A stretch of 64,000 nt of DNA, taken from NCBI GenBank assembly GCA_958349535.1, contig CATWDJ010000009.1, forward strand, positions 1 through 64,000, written 5' to 3'. The position numbers and the translations under genes were made by a program. The notes under the pieces are model-generated. The model ran no database searches and was not told the origin of the DNA. It saw only the letters and a program-made list of their open reading frames with translations. This document shows, piece after piece, positions 7,957-17,613 of the stretch (the stretch's first letter is position 1; every line of letters starts with the position of its first letter). Origin of the DNA: Maccoyibacter sp900556645. GTDB lineage: Bacteria > Bacillota > Clostridia > Lachnospirales > Lachnospiraceae.

Positions 7957-9792
7957 TCACAATAGATTTTTTCCTTCCCCCGGCTCAAAAAGTGCTTCAA
8001 ACTCTTCTCTTGTAATTTTTTCTTTCTCAATTAATAAGTCTGCACAGGCGTTAAGCACATCTTCATGCTCTTTGATAATTGCCTTTGCTTTGGCATAACA
8101 TTCATCAATAATATGCTTGATTTCCTGGTCAATCTTTGTTGCCACGCTTTCGCCATAACCACGAGTATGTGCCAAGTCTCTTCCGATAAAGACTTCATCA
8201 TCCTCGTTATCATAGTTAATCAAGCCCACATTTTCAGACATACCGTATTTTGTTACCATAGCCTTCGCCATGGCTGTTGCCTGTTTAATATCCTGTGAGG
8301 CTCCGGTGGTAATATCATCAAATACGATTTCCTCCGCCACACGGCCACCTAAATCTACAGTAATTTCCTGTAACATCTTTCCACGGGAATTGAACATCTC
8401 ATCCTTTTCCGGCAGTGGCATGGTATATCCCGCTGCCCCTGCTCCCGTAGGAATAATAGAAATAGAGTACACCGGTCCCACATCAGGCAGCACATGGAAC
8501 AATATGGCATGACCTGCCTCATGGAAAGCAGTAATCCGTTTTTCCTTGTCGCTGATGATACGGCTCTTTTTCTCCGCACCGATTCCAACTTTTACAAAGG
8601 AACGCCGGATATCCTCCTGTTTGATATATGCCCGGTCTTCACGGGCAGCTACGATAGCAGCCTCATTCAGAAGATTTTCCAAATCCGCTCCGGTAAATCC
8701 TGCTGTGGTCTGGGCAATCTGCTTAATATCTACATCATCTCCCAAAGGCTTGTTCTTAATATGCACCTTCAGAATCTCTTCACGGCCTCCTACATCCGGT
8801 CTGCCCACATGCACCTTTCGGTCAAAACGTCCCGGACGCATAATTGCAGGGTCCAGAATATCCACACGGTTGGTTGCCGCCATAACGATAATTCCTTCGT
8901 TGACGCCAAAACCGTCCATTTCCACCAACAACTGGTTCAAGGTCTGTTCCCGCTCATCATGTCCGCCGCCCATTCCGGTTCCTCTGCGTCGGGCAACGGC
9001 ATCAATTTCATCGATAAATACAATACAAGGAGCATTTTTCTTGGCTTCTTCAAACAAGTCCCGGACACGGGATGCTCCCACACCTACAAACATCTCCACA
9101 AAGTCAGAACCGGAGATGCTGAAAAACGGCACTCCTGCCTCACCGGCAATGGCTTTTGCCAGCAATGTTTTTCCGGTTCCCGGAGGTCCTACCAGAAGTA
9201 CACCCTTCGGTATTCTGGCACCTAATTTTGTATATTTTCGCGGGGACCGCAAAAAGTCTACAATTTCTTCCAGTTCCTCTTTTTCCTCCCGAAGTCCTGC
9301 CACATTCTCAAATGTTACATTCTTATTTTCATCCGTAGTCATCTTGGCACGACTTTTTCCAAAATTCATCATTTTGGAACCGCCGCCGCTTCCGTTACTC
9401 TGATTGGTAAGTATCATAAACAGAATAAACATAGCTGCCAGCGTTACCAATAACGGCAGCAGAGATGTCAGCCAGTTCTCCTCCGGCACATCCCTCATGA
9501 CATAGGACTTAAAATCATATTTTTTCATTAATTCCTGTATCTCGTTAATATCCGATACATTTAATTTTACGTTGGTTTTATCCTCCAACGTAATTCTCAG
9601 CACTCCCGTAGGCACTTCCCGGTTAGGCTGAATGGTAACCGATACCACCTGTTCTTCTGCCAACGCCTGTTCAAACTCCGCATAGGTATAGGCAGTTGCC
9701 GTCTGCTGGCTGCCATTCCAAAAATACCATATGAGAATCACCAACAGTATCAGACCTATATAAAATCCAAATCCTTTATAATTTTTCTTCAA
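7957..9792 (-). CDS. ftsH: ATP-dependent zinc metalloprotease FtsH
   Basis: 611 residues, the usual length. Two membrane helices (about 9-26 and 108-129) flank a short extracellular domain. The AAA module has Walker A GPPGTGKT (202-209), Walker B FIDEID (259-264) and the second region of homology ATNRVDILDPAIMRPGRFDR. The peptidase has the zinc motif HEAGH (424-428). It forms a membrane hexamer that degrades misfolded membrane proteins and some regulators. It is last in a tilS-hpt-ftsH operon, the same order as in Bacillus. Confidence 0.98.
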   Translation of the reverse strand: MKKNYKGFGFYIGLILLVILIWYFWNGSQQTATAYTYAEFEQALAEEQVVSVTIQPNREVPTGVLRITLEDKTNVKLNVSDINEIQELMKKYDFKSYVMRDVPEENWLTSLLPLLVTLAAMFILFMILTNQSNGSGGGSKMMNFGKSRAKMTTDENKNVTFENVAGLREEKEELEEIVDFLRSPRKYTKLGARIPKGVLLVGPPGTGKTLLAKAIAGEAGVPFFSISGSDFVEMFVGVGASRVRDLFEEAKKNAPCIVFIDEIDAVARRRGTGMGGGHDEREQTLNQLLVEMDGFGVNEGIIVMAATNRVDILDPAIMRPGRFDRKVHVGRPDVGGREEILKVHIKNKPLGDDVDIKQIAQTTAGFTGADLENLLNEAAIVAAREDRAYIKQEDIRRSFVKVGIGAEKKSRIISDKEKRITAFHEAGHAILFHVLPDVGPVYSISIIPTGAGAAGYTMPLPEKDEMFNSRGKMLQEITVDLGGRVAEEIVFDDITTGASQDIKQATAMAKAMVTKYGMSENVGLINYDNEDDEVFIGRDLAHTRGYGESVATKIDQEIKHIIDECYAKAKAIIKEHEDVLNACADLLIEKEKITREEFEALFEPGEGKNLL

Positions 9793-9805
9793 TTAGAAAC
9801 CTCCT

Positions 9806-10333
9806 TTACTCATGAAATTCCAGTACTCCAATATAAGGCAGATTTCTATACCTCTGTGCATAGTCCAATCCAAATCCGACTACAAATTCATCCGGTATCT
9901 GAAAACCGGTATAATCCACATTCACATCCACCACTCTACGCTCCGGCTTATCTAAAAGAGTACAAAGCTTTAAACTTTTTGGCTTTCTTGCCTGTAAATT
10001 TTCCAGCAGATAACTGAGAGTTCTGCCAGAGTCAATAATATCCTCCACAACTAGTACATTTTTTCCTTCCAACGGCTCATCCAAATCTTTAATAATTTTT
10101 ACCACACCACTGGATTTTGTATCGTCGCCATAGCTGGACACAGACATGAAATCCAGCAGTACCGGACCCTTGATGTGTTTTGCCAGCTCACAGGAAAAAA
10201 ATACAGAACCTTTCAATATACAAATCAAAGTAATCGGTTCATCCCCGATATCTGCACTAATCTGTTCTGCCATCTCCTTGATTTTTTCTTCTACCTGTTC
10301 TTCCGGTATCAATACACGGATTGATTCAGTCAT
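9806..10333 (-). CDS. hpt: Hypoxanthine(-guanine) phosphoribosyltransferase
   Basis: Start set at ATG 10333 (MTESIRVL), 6 bp after GGAGGAA. The longer open frame upstream lies inside tilS and is not used. 175 residues. The PRPP-binding loop is VVEDIIDSGRT, and the metal/purine region is FVVGFGLDYAQRYRNLPYIG. It salvages hypoxanthine and guanine to IMP and GMP using PRPP. It overlaps the end of tilS by 8 bp and lies 13 bp before ftsH, so the three are co-transcribed. In Bacillus the TilS and HprT proteins also act together on ftsH expression. Confidence 0.96.
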   Translation of the reverse strand: MTESIRVLIPEEQVEEKIKEMAEQISADIGDEPITLICILKGSVFFSCELAKHIKGPVLLDFMSVSSYGDDTKSSGVVKIIKDLDEPLEGKNVLVVEDIIDSGRTLSYLLENLQARKPKSLKLCTLLDKPERRVVDVNVDYTGFQIPDEFVVGFGLDYAQRYRNLPYIGVLEFHE

Positions 10334-11723
10334 TTTCTCTTCCTCCATTAAACTGTACTTCCAAAATTCTTTTGGTTTCTTTCTGAACTTTATAGTAATT
10401 GCTGATGCGGTAGCCCACAATCCATAAAATATGTGTTCCCTCCGCCAGCAGCCATATGCTGTCCCGCTTCTTTGCTTCTATCTTCTCGTTGATAAAAAAG
10501 CGGTTGAGCTTTTGTTCATTTCCCTTTTGATTACAGACAAAATAGTCGCCTTCCCGGCGGCTTCTCGCTGATAAACCACTCCTAATCTTATCATAGTCGA
10601 ACCATTTCGTATATGTTTTTGGGGAAATTTTTATAAAATTATCATGATTTCTCAAGAGTCTCAGAGTAAATTCTCCCTTTTGAAGCTCTCCTTCTTCCAA
10701 CTGCTGCAATTCCTTTTGAGAAAATTGGATTTCTGTCCGTATTTTCGGGCTTTTCTCCCGACTCAGCCGCACTCCCTCATAGGTTCTGCAAGCCTCAATG
10801 CCATAGGGCAGAGAACTGCATTTTCCTACCTGCCGGCAAAATAGCTCCTCAATCTGTTCTAAATGCTTTTTTTCAATATCCTTTCGGGAACCCGACAGCT
10901 CCGTCAGTGCTTTCTGTAAAATTTCTTTTCGGATAAGCTCCTGCCGGCTCATCAGCTCCTTTTCTTTGATTCTTACACAGTCCTCCTCTATGACGAGACA
11001 TTCTTTTGCAGCCGCCGTTGCCTGTTCTTCTATATATGCCGCAGCCATGCGGATCATGTCTGATGCCTGTTGAATGTGGGCTGTTGCCTGACTGTTTATC
11101 AAAGTAAGCTGAGGCAATACCTCATTTCGGATTCTATTTCTGCTGTAATCCAGATTACTGTTGGTGCTGTCGGTACAGTAGTCCTGTCCTTCTTCCTCCA
11201 AAAACTCCAGAATTTCCTTTCGGTCTGTCTCCAACAGTGGCCGTATAATATTCCCTCTCACCGGAGCAATTCCACCTAAACCCCGCAACCCGGTTCCCCG
11301 CACTAAATGAAACAGTACCGTTTCCGCATCGTCATTCCGATTGTGTGCCACTGCAATTTTGGCATTTCCCCAATCCTCTGCTTCCTTTCCCATGGCTTCG
11401 TATCTAAGAGTTCTGGCTGCTTCCTCCATGGTCATTCCCATTTCCTTTGCCTTGGCAGGAACATCTATGGACACGCTTTTGCAGGGAATTTGCTTCTGTC
11501 TGCACAATTCTTCCACGAATTTGCAATCCTTCCTGCTCTCTTCACCTCGGATTCCATGCTCTACATGAAATACCCGGAGTTCAAATTCTATTTCCTTTTT
11601 TAGTTGACATAACACAAGTAACATGCAGACAGAATCCGTCCCACCGGATACTCCTGCCAAAACCCGGTCTCCGTCCTCTATCATATGCTGTTTTCTCACA
11701 AACTGTAATACTTTCTCAATCAT
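10326..11723 (-). CDS. tilS: tRNA(Ile)-lysidine synthetase
   Basis: 465 residues. The PP-loop SGGTDS (26-31) near the N-terminus activates C34 of the AUA-decoding tRNA-Ile with ATP. The N-terminal domain has NRNDDAETVLFHLVRGTGLRGL and DSTNSNLDYSRNRIRNEVLP, as in the TilS family. The C-terminal part (DYFVCNQKGNEQKLNRFFINEKI) is the tRNA-binding domain. The ATG overlaps the spoIIE stop by one base (TAATG), so translation is coupled. Confidence 0.97.
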   Translation of the reverse strand: MIEKVLQFVRKQHMIEDGDRVLAGVSGGTDSVCMLLVLCQLKKEIEFELRVFHVEHGIRGEESRKDCKFVEELCRQKQIPCKSVSIDVPAKAKEMGMTMEEAARTLRYEAMGKEAEDWGNAKIAVAHNRNDDAETVLFHLVRGTGLRGLGGIAPVRGNIIRPLLETDRKEILEFLEEEGQDYCTDSTNSNLDYSRNRIRNEVLPQLTLINSQATAHIQQASDMIRMAAAYIEEQATAAAKECLVIEEDCVRIKEKELMSRQELIRKEILQKALTELSGSRKDIEKKHLEQIEELFCRQVGKCSSLPYGIEACRTYEGVRLSREKSPKIRTEIQFSQKELQQLEEGELQKGEFTLRLLRNHDNFIKISPKTYTKWFDYDKIRSGLSARSRREGDYFVCNQKGNEQKLNRFFINEKIEAKKRDSIWLLAEGTHILWIVGYRISNYYKVQKETKRILEVQFNGGREND

Positions 11724-13558
11724 TATTTCTCCCAGATGCCTGCGGTCAATACCGTCATGTCATCCATTACTTTTCCGCCTGTGTATAATAAAACCCGTTC
11801 TAAAATTCCTTTTGCCAGCTTTCCCGGATTGTTGGTATCCAAGGCTTCTATGATTCCGCCCAAGGTTTCCTCCGGCTTTGGCACTTGCAGATATTCTAGC
11901 ACACCATCCGATACCATGACAAGAATTTCCCCGTCTTCCAATTGTTTTTTTATTCCATCAACCTCCATTTTATTGGAAACTCCCACCGGAAGACTTGTAG
12001 AGAGCAGACATTCCACTCCATCCTTTCTCTTAATAAAGGTCGCCGCTGCTCCCACCTTATAAAATTCGGCACTTCCATCGTAGAGATTTACCGCCGCCAT
12101 ATCAATGGTGGAAAAAACATCCTCCTCCCCATGAATAACCATGGCAGAATTCATCATCCGAATGGCTGTCTCTTTGGAGAACCCCGCTTCCAAAAATTTT
12201 TCTATCAGTTCAATAACCGTTTCGCTTTCTTTACACGCCTCCATGCCGGAACCCATACCATCGGAAAGACTCATAACCATCTGTCCGTTTTCCAGATTGA
12301 GAAATGAAAAATTATCTCCCGATACCACCGCACCGTCTTTGGTCAAACGTGCCACACCGTGAATCGCATGATACTTGGTATCCTCCTCAAAAACCACTCG
12401 GGTCTCCTCCGTACCTATCAAGTTCCGGCTGTCTTTATGCTGCATCATGGGAATTCCCATTCCATGACTCACCGCCTCCCGGTATTCTTTCATAGGAATA
12501 CAGCCACCCTTTGTACGGACCTTTGTCACCAACTGTTTTTTTCCATTCTGTTTTTGGTACAGATGCATTTCTGTGATATAAAATCCTCTGTCCTTTGCCA
12601 GAAAACGAATCCGGGAAAGCAACGCCTTTTCCTTTTGATTCAGCTTCTCATAATCCTTGGCACAATCCTCCATAATAAACGCCATGGCATCTAACTGCTC
12701 TGCAATAACCTCCCGGTTTTCCAAAAGCCGTCCGTACCATGCCATATTTACCTTGGTTCGTTCAAAAATCCTCACCGCCTCCCGGGTAATCTCATCCACA
12801 TAGGGGCAGTGTTCCCGCATTCGTTGTTCATATTCCTTTTCCGCTGCTCCGAATTTTTCTATGGAAGAAATCAAATTCCGCAGCAGCCTTTCCACCGGGC
12901 TGTCCTCCTCCCAACATAGCTGGCACATATTGCAGGAGGTACAGATTTTTCCGGTAATCTCATTCTGAATCTGCCCCAACTCTTCATTGGAAAACTCCTG
13001 ATTCCGACTGCTCATTTTAGCAAAGGCCTGAGACAATCCGTTAAAGGACTCCGCATAGGTCAAAAGCCGTTCTTCTTTACAATCCTCTTCCCGTTCCTTT
13101 GCAATCTCCAAAATTTCCTTTCCGTGTAATACCATATGTAGCAGACGGCTTCCCAGAATAACCACTCCGTAAATAAAAGCTCCTTCCAAAAGATTGGTCA
13201 TAAGATATCCTTTTCCACGGATGGTCAGCAGTCCACCTCCCAAAGAGACAAAAATCGTTACGGCGGCTGCAGTAATTGCCCCATAGCGGACTCTGCAATG
13301 TTTGTCCACCCACTCAATAAGTTTGATTACCAATGCAATTCCCAATACCGCAATTCCATATTTCGCCAACTGGGTCACAGGAAGAAACAACGCCATTCCC
13401 AGATAGACCGCAACCAAAGTCAGCCATCTTTTATCCAATTCCAGATATAGAATCGTAAAATAGGCAACAATAAATGGGTAACATTCTGCAATGCTTACCT
13501 TACACAGCAACATTGCAATGATATACAAAATAATTTCTTTTGTCCTGATTCTTTTCAT
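11723..13558 (-). CDS. spoIIE: Stage II sporulation protein E, PP2C phosphatase
   Basis: Start set at ATG 13558, which follows GGAGG; an upstream ATG at 13639 lacks a good site. 611 residues. The N-terminal third has about five hydrophobic helices (IILYIIAMLLCKVSIAECYPF onwards to about residue 145). A central regulatory region has Cys pairs (CTSCNMCQLC). The C-terminal PP2C domain carries LSDGMGSG and MVSDGVLEYL, the metal-binding Asp motifs. It dephosphorylates the anti-anti-sigma factor SpoIIAA to release sigma-F in the forespore. It is shorter than the ~827-residue Bacillus protein, mostly in the membrane part. Confidence 0.95.
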   Translation of the reverse strand: MKRIRTKEIILYIIAMLLCKVSIAECYPFIVAYFTILYLELDKRWLTLVAVYLGMALFLPVTQLAKYGIAVLGIALVIKLIEWVDKHCRVRYGAITAAAVTIFVSLGGGLLTIRGKGYLMTNLLEGAFIYGVVILGSRLLHMVLHGKEILEIAKEREEDCKEERLLTYAESFNGLSQAFAKMSSRNQEFSNEELGQIQNEITGKICTSCNMCQLCWEEDSPVERLLRNLISSIEKFGAAEKEYEQRMREHCPYVDEITREAVRIFERTKVNMAWYGRLLENREVIAEQLDAMAFIMEDCAKDYEKLNQKEKALLSRIRFLAKDRGFYITEMHLYQKQNGKKQLVTKVRTKGGCIPMKEYREAVSHGMGIPMMQHKDSRNLIGTEETRVVFEEDTKYHAIHGVARLTKDGAVVSGDNFSFLNLENGQMVMSLSDGMGSGMEACKESETVIELIEKFLEAGFSKETAIRMMNSAMVIHGEEDVFSTIDMAAVNLYDGSAEFYKVGAAATFIKRKDGVECLLSTSLPVGVSNKMEVDGIKKQLEDGEILVMVSDGVLEYLQVPKPEETLGGIIEALDTNNPGKLAKGILERVLLYTGGKVMDDMTVLTAGIWEK

Positions 13559-13713
13559 AAAAAAACCTCCAATCCTATTTTCCCCTTTTTGGGGCGACTG
13601 GAGGTTATTATAAGTTCCTCTCCTTGCAATGTTTGTCAAAGCAAGTCCCGGTTTTTAAAAACTTTTCCCTAAAATTTTACTTCAAAACGCGTATCTATGG
13701 GGTTTTAGGCACC

Positions 13714-16443
13714 TCATGTTTTCGAAGGGACTGATGCATCTTCAGGAACTGCTTTCATGGCTGCCCTTGCAGATTTCAGTTGCTTTTCCGCCTCTGCAAA
13801 GTCAAATTCTTCTACCGCACTCATCACTTCCTTCAAACTTTGCTCTAATGCTTTTCCACGGTAGCTGAATTTCCTCAACCCATCCAGAACCTCCTGTGCA
13901 ATTTCCACATCAAATTGTGCTAAGCCCTCCCCCAATCTGTCCAATTGCTGTCTGAGGGAATCCCTGTCAATTTCCTGACGTTGCTTCTCACTCTGCCCTT
14001 TCTTTGGCAGATGTGCTTTAATATCCTTCAATACCTTTCGGTAGTCCTGTATCATCTTCTCCTGATGGCTTTTGATAAAATCTTTATCCCTCTCTGTACC
14101 TGCAAGCTCCAATAGCTTCGCCTTCTCCGAAAGCCGCTTCGCACCGATGGTTAGGGATGTACTTTTAAGGGAATGGATTTTAACCGTATACTCTTCCCAT
14201 TTTTCATTTTCGACAAATTCCTGAAGCTGACGTATATTTTCTTTTCCCATTTCCAGATAGGTGTGTAATGCCTCTATGTAGTTCTTTGCATTCCCGTCAA
14301 AGTAGTGCAATGCTGTCTCGGTATCCAGAATGTCGAATTTTACGTCTTCCAAGAGAGGCTTTTCAGAAATAATCTTCCCTGCCACACTTTCGTTCCGCTC
14401 AATCAATTTCTTTGGCAGCCATTTTTTCAGTGTTCGCTCCAACTGGGAAATCTCAATCGGTTTTGCAACAAAATCCTGAAATCCCTTGGCAATAAAAATC
14501 TCCCGCACACCCTCAATGGCATTTGCCGTCAAGGCAACAATCGGCACCAGTGAACACCAGCCTCCTCTTGCACGAATTTCTTCCGCCGTCTCTATTCCAT
14601 CCTTACCCGGCATCATATGATCCATCAAAATCAGGTCATACTGTTCCTTCTCTGTCCGCTTTAGTGCTTCTATTCCGCTTAAAGCCAGCGTCGTCTGCAC
14701 CTGATACGGTCCCAAAAGTCCCTTTGTAACTTTCAGATTCATCGGATTATCATCCACAATCAGCACCTTTGCCTTCGGTGCGGTGAAGACCTCCTTCTCC
14801 AACTGGTTCCGGGTCATAACATGATTCTTCTTGTGATTGATTGCATTTGCAACAGAAAGGGCATAAAACGGTTTATATAATACCTGAATCTGTTCCGCAG
14901 GACGCTCTCCCTGACCTTTTTCCATCACCACAATCACATCACACCGCTGTCCCAGCTCATCAAAATAGCTCTGGTATTTCTGATAATTCTCATAGCTGGT
15001 AAATACAAATGCATTGCCAGAAACCCCTTGGTCCATTCTGTCACGGAAGGCTTCCCATTGATTGTATTCTTTTGTGTTTACATGAAGCCTCTCTGTAAGG
15101 TGGTCAAATTCTTGGCGATACCATAATCCCATCTGAGGCTTTTCATACTCCATTGCTTTCAGATAGGTATATATCTCCAATTTTTCGGTATCCATAATAC
15201 TGATGCAAGGTGCTTTTTTATAAACTCCCTGTGGCACCATAAACCGGAACTCACTGCCTTCACCATATTCGCTTTCTACCTGTATGGAACCATCCATCAT
15301 ATCCACTATTTTCTGACAAATAGCAAGTCCCAATCCGGTTCCCTCTACATTCCGATTCTTTTTGGTATCTACCTGCTGGAAGCTGTCGAACAGTTTCTCT
15401 ATGTTTTCCTGCCGGATTCCGATTCCCGTATCCTTTACGGAAACCTTCAGGTAGATTCCCGATACGGTATCCTCTTTCTGGATATCTAAAAATACCGCTC
15501 CCTCATCTGTGAATTTGATGGCGTTGGTCAACAGATTGATAATTACCTGTTTCAGCCTCAGCTCATCTCCGATTAACTGGCTTGGAATATCCGGATCACA
15601 ATCGATAATCAGTTCCAGATTCTTATCTCCTTTTCTGGCCATTGCCAGCACGATGACATCATTCAACATGGAACAGAAATTATACGGTTCCTCCACCAGC
15701 TGCATCTTACCGGATTCTATTTTGGAAAAATCTAAAATATCATTGATAATGCCCAAAAGACTTCTGGCTGCACTCTGAATGTTCACAGCATAATCTCTGG
15801 ACTCCTCGGATAACTTTTCATCTCTCAGCATCAGCTCTGTCATACCGCAGACAGAGTTCATAGGTGTCCTGATTTCATGGGACATGTTGGCAAGAAATTC
15901 ATCCTTGCTTTTCTGTGCTTCTATCAGTTCTTCCTTTTGTCTTTCATTTTCCTCCAAACGTCTGCAATATGCCACAGAAACATAGGCACAGCCTACCATT
16001 CCTGCATTGGTACACAGAATAACCATCCAAAAATATTGAACCGGAATCATTTCCGTTACCATATCATACTCAACAATCAAGCTATATAAAAAAGATATAT
16101 TCGCCGCCACAATATACATAATATTGATTTTCGGCTCCAAAAGGACACAGAAAATAATATCCGTAATCAAATAAATCAAAAATCCATATGCCAGGGTACG
16201 GGTATTATGTCCAATCAAATGTGTTGCCAAAAAAGGTACCATCCAATAAATCGTAAGGGTTTTTCTTTTATCCTTTACAACAATCCTGACTGCTATGACC
16301 AGCATCGTAAACACCAACACCCAAAAGGTAACTTTGTAAATAGCTTCTCGCGGGCAATATAAAAGGGCATATAGGATATGTGCCATAAAAAACAAAATCA
16401 TCTCTGAAATTAAAATGTTTAAACTCTTATTATACTCCAGCAT
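13714..16443 (-). CDS. Hybrid sensor histidine kinase with REC and HPt domains
   Basis: Start set at ATG 16443 (MLEYNKSL), preceded by AGAGGAA; 909 residues. Several N-terminal membrane helices (about residues 10-155) have little extracellular sequence. Then come HisKA (SHEIRTP, His189), an ATPase domain (NLLTNAIKF, DTGIGI, GTGLGLAI), a degenerate receiver-like stretch, a true receiver (VLIVDDNPMNL, ILMDHMMPGKDG) and a C-terminal HPt (KIHSLKSTS). It is a complete internal phosphorelay able to pass phosphate to an external regulator. It sits between spoIIE and divIC, but its signal and target are unknown. Confidence 0.93.
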   Translation of the reverse strand: MLEYNKSLNILISEMILFFMAHILYALLYCPREAIYKVTFWVLVFTMLVIAVRIVVKDKRKTLTIYWMVPFLATHLIGHNTRTLAYGFLIYLITDIIFCVLLEPKINIMYIVAANISFLYSLIVEYDMVTEMIPVQYFWMVILCTNAGMVGCAYVSVAYCRRLEENERQKEELIEAQKSKDEFLANMSHEIRTPMNSVCGMTELMLRDEKLSEESRDYAVNIQSAARSLLGIINDILDFSKIESGKMQLVEEPYNFCSMLNDVIVLAMARKGDKNLELIIDCDPDIPSQLIGDELRLKQVIINLLTNAIKFTDEGAVFLDIQKEDTVSGIYLKVSVKDTGIGIRQENIEKLFDSFQQVDTKKNRNVEGTGLGLAICQKIVDMMDGSIQVESEYGEGSEFRFMVPQGVYKKAPCISIMDTEKLEIYTYLKAMEYEKPQMGLWYRQEFDHLTERLHVNTKEYNQWEAFRDRMDQGVSGNAFVFTSYENYQKYQSYFDELGQRCDVIVVMEKGQGERPAEQIQVLYKPFYALSVANAINHKKNHVMTRNQLEKEVFTAPKAKVLIVDDNPMNLKVTKGLLGPYQVQTTLALSGIEALKRTEKEQYDLILMDHMMPGKDGIETAEEIRARGGWCSLVPIVALTANAIEGVREIFIAKGFQDFVAKPIEISQLERTLKKWLPKKLIERNESVAGKIISEKPLLEDVKFDILDTETALHYFDGNAKNYIEALHTYLEMGKENIRQLQEFVENEKWEEYTVKIHSLKSTSLTIGAKRLSEKAKLLELAGTERDKDFIKSHQEKMIQDYRKVLKDIKAHLPKKGQSEKQRQEIDRDSLRQQLDRLGEGLAQFDVEIAQEVLDGLRKFSYRGKALEQSLKEVMSAVEEFDFAEAEKQLKSARAAMKAVPEDASVPSKT

Positions 16444-16528
16444 ACGTTTCCTCTTCTGTATTCTCCAGTATGATACAATGTCTATCGACATTATATCATA
16501 AATTTTCCTGCCTTAAAAACAAAAATAA

Positions 16529-16554
16529 CGGTTAAAACATTTTTGTTTTAACCG
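16529..16554 (-). terminator. Terminator after divIC
   Basis: An 11-bp perfect stem CGGTTAAAACA/TGTTTTAACCG with a 4-nt loop ends the yabP-yabQ-divIC transcript before the kinase gene. Confidence 0.75.
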
Positions 16555-16559
16555 CCTTG

Positions 16560-16856
16560 TTACTTTTTCTTAAAAATAATTTCATTGTCATAAACCAGAC
16601 CCAGCTTACTTTTCGCCATATCCTCTATGAAAGCCTGACTCTTAGTGTATTCTTCATATTCCTGAATTTCCTGGGAACGTTCTTTTTCTTCTTCCAGCTG
16701 TGCCTTTAGACTTGTCTCTTTTGCAAGATAATTCTGGTTCTTCTCATGGAGCCGCAAAATCTGTACGGACATTACCACCAGCAACGTCACAACGATTGCC
16801 GAAATCCATATTTTTCCCGCTCTGTTCTGTTTTCGCTTCCTTTTTCTTCCCGCCAT
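16560..16856 (-). CDS. divIC: Septum formation initiator DivIC/FtsL-type protein
   Basis: 98 residues from ATG 16856 (MAGRKRKR), 7 bp after GGGGA. An ATG at 16862 is too close to that site. A basic cytoplasmic N-terminus leads to one membrane helix (IWISAIVVTLLVVMSVQIL), then an extracellular coiled coil (LAKETSLKAQLEEEKERSQ) and the FIEDMAKSKLGLVYDNEIIF tail typical of the family. It belongs to the FtsL/DivIB/DivIC divisome complex. It follows yabQ directly, as in Bacillus. Confidence 0.9.
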   Translation of the reverse strand: MAGRKRKRKQNRAGKIWISAIVVTLLVVMSVQILRLHEKNQNYLAKETSLKAQLEEEKERSQEIQEYEEYTKSQAFIEDMAKSKLGLVYDNEIIFKKK

Positions 16857-16858
16857 AA

Positions 16859-17260
16859 TCATTCCCCAAGTCCGAGTTTACATAATCCTATTTTAACCGC
16901 TTCCCGTACTTTTTTCAATCCCTTTTTCAAAATTTCCAGTATTTTCTTTAAAATACCGGAGATACTGCGGATAAGGAAAGGACTTACAAAATGATTAAAA
17001 AAAAGCATTCCCAGCAGAATACCACCTATGGCAAACCCTCGTATCAAACCATCATTTTCCTGAAAAATCATTCCAAAGATTAACAGTGCTGCCACAATCC
17101 AGTAGAGAACATCCTCCACGGAAATCCATATTACTCCATGGGGAACTACCTTTCGGAAAATACGGAACACATCATACAGCATAACCAGTCCTTCGCCCAG
17201 AGCAAAAGAAATCAGCAGGAAAACCAATTCCTGATGAATCCCGTCACTTACCGCTATCAT
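16859..17260 (-). CDS. yabQ: Spore cortex biosynthesis protein YabQ
   Basis: 133 residues. Hydrophobic segments near residues 8-30, 50-70 and 75-100 fit a small integral membrane protein (LVFLLISFALGEGLVMLYDVFRIFRKV is the family's opening). In Bacillus, YabQ is needed for cortex formation around the forespore. Its start overlaps the yabP stop, and it leads directly into divIC. Confidence 0.9.
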   Translation of the reverse strand: MIAVSDGIHQELVFLLISFALGEGLVMLYDVFRIFRKVVPHGVIWISVEDVLYWIVAALLIFGMIFQENDGLIRGFAIGGILLGMLFFNHFVSPFLIRSISGILKKILEILKKGLKKVREAVKIGLCKLGLGE

Positions 17261-17547
17261 CGGAACAGTTTTCCTAAAAAGTTTTCTGCTTTCTTTCCGT
17301 AATCCTCTGCTTCTGAATAAGTCAGACTGGTTACCAGTCCATCGATATCCACCTCACCCCTCTCAAGGGTCAGACGGCTGACATGCAAATCTTCTCCCTT
17401 AATCAAAAGCATCCCCATTTCCGTCTGCAACAGGATTTCTTTCGGATCAAAGGATATAACGTTCTTTACTCCCGAAAAATTTCCAATCCGGCGGTTGCTC
17501 AGGGTAACCTTATGTGCTTTTGTGCCATTCCGTTCTTCCATATACAA
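17257..17547 (-). CDS. yabP: Sporulation protein YabP
   Basis: 96 residues. It has the family pattern HKVTLSNRRIGNFSGVKNVISFDPKEILLQTEMGMLLIKGEDLHVSRLTLERGEVDIDG, a small beta-rich domain of the YabP/YqfC type. The start follows AGGAGG. It overlaps yabQ by 4 bp. In Bacillus the pair is under sigma-E control during engulfment. Confidence 0.93.
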   Translation of the reverse strand: MYMEERNGTKAHKVTLSNRRIGNFSGVKNVISFDPKEILLQTEMGMLLIKGEDLHVSRLTLERGEVDIDGLVTSLTYSEAEDYGKKAENFLGKLFR

Positions 17548-17613
17548 ACCTCCTAATCATGGAACAGATGTCCCCTTTACAGTATATTAGGAGTTTTCCT
17601 TTTTATGCCTGCG

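Noticed and set aside
8494..9403. Long open frames on the plus strand opposite ftsH
   Set aside because: They are antisense shadows of a strongly conserved gene, with no own start signals.
10333..10420. Longer start for hpt (MWATASAITI)
   Set aside because: These codons lie within tilS and have no ribosome binding site; GGAGGAA precedes the internal ATG instead.
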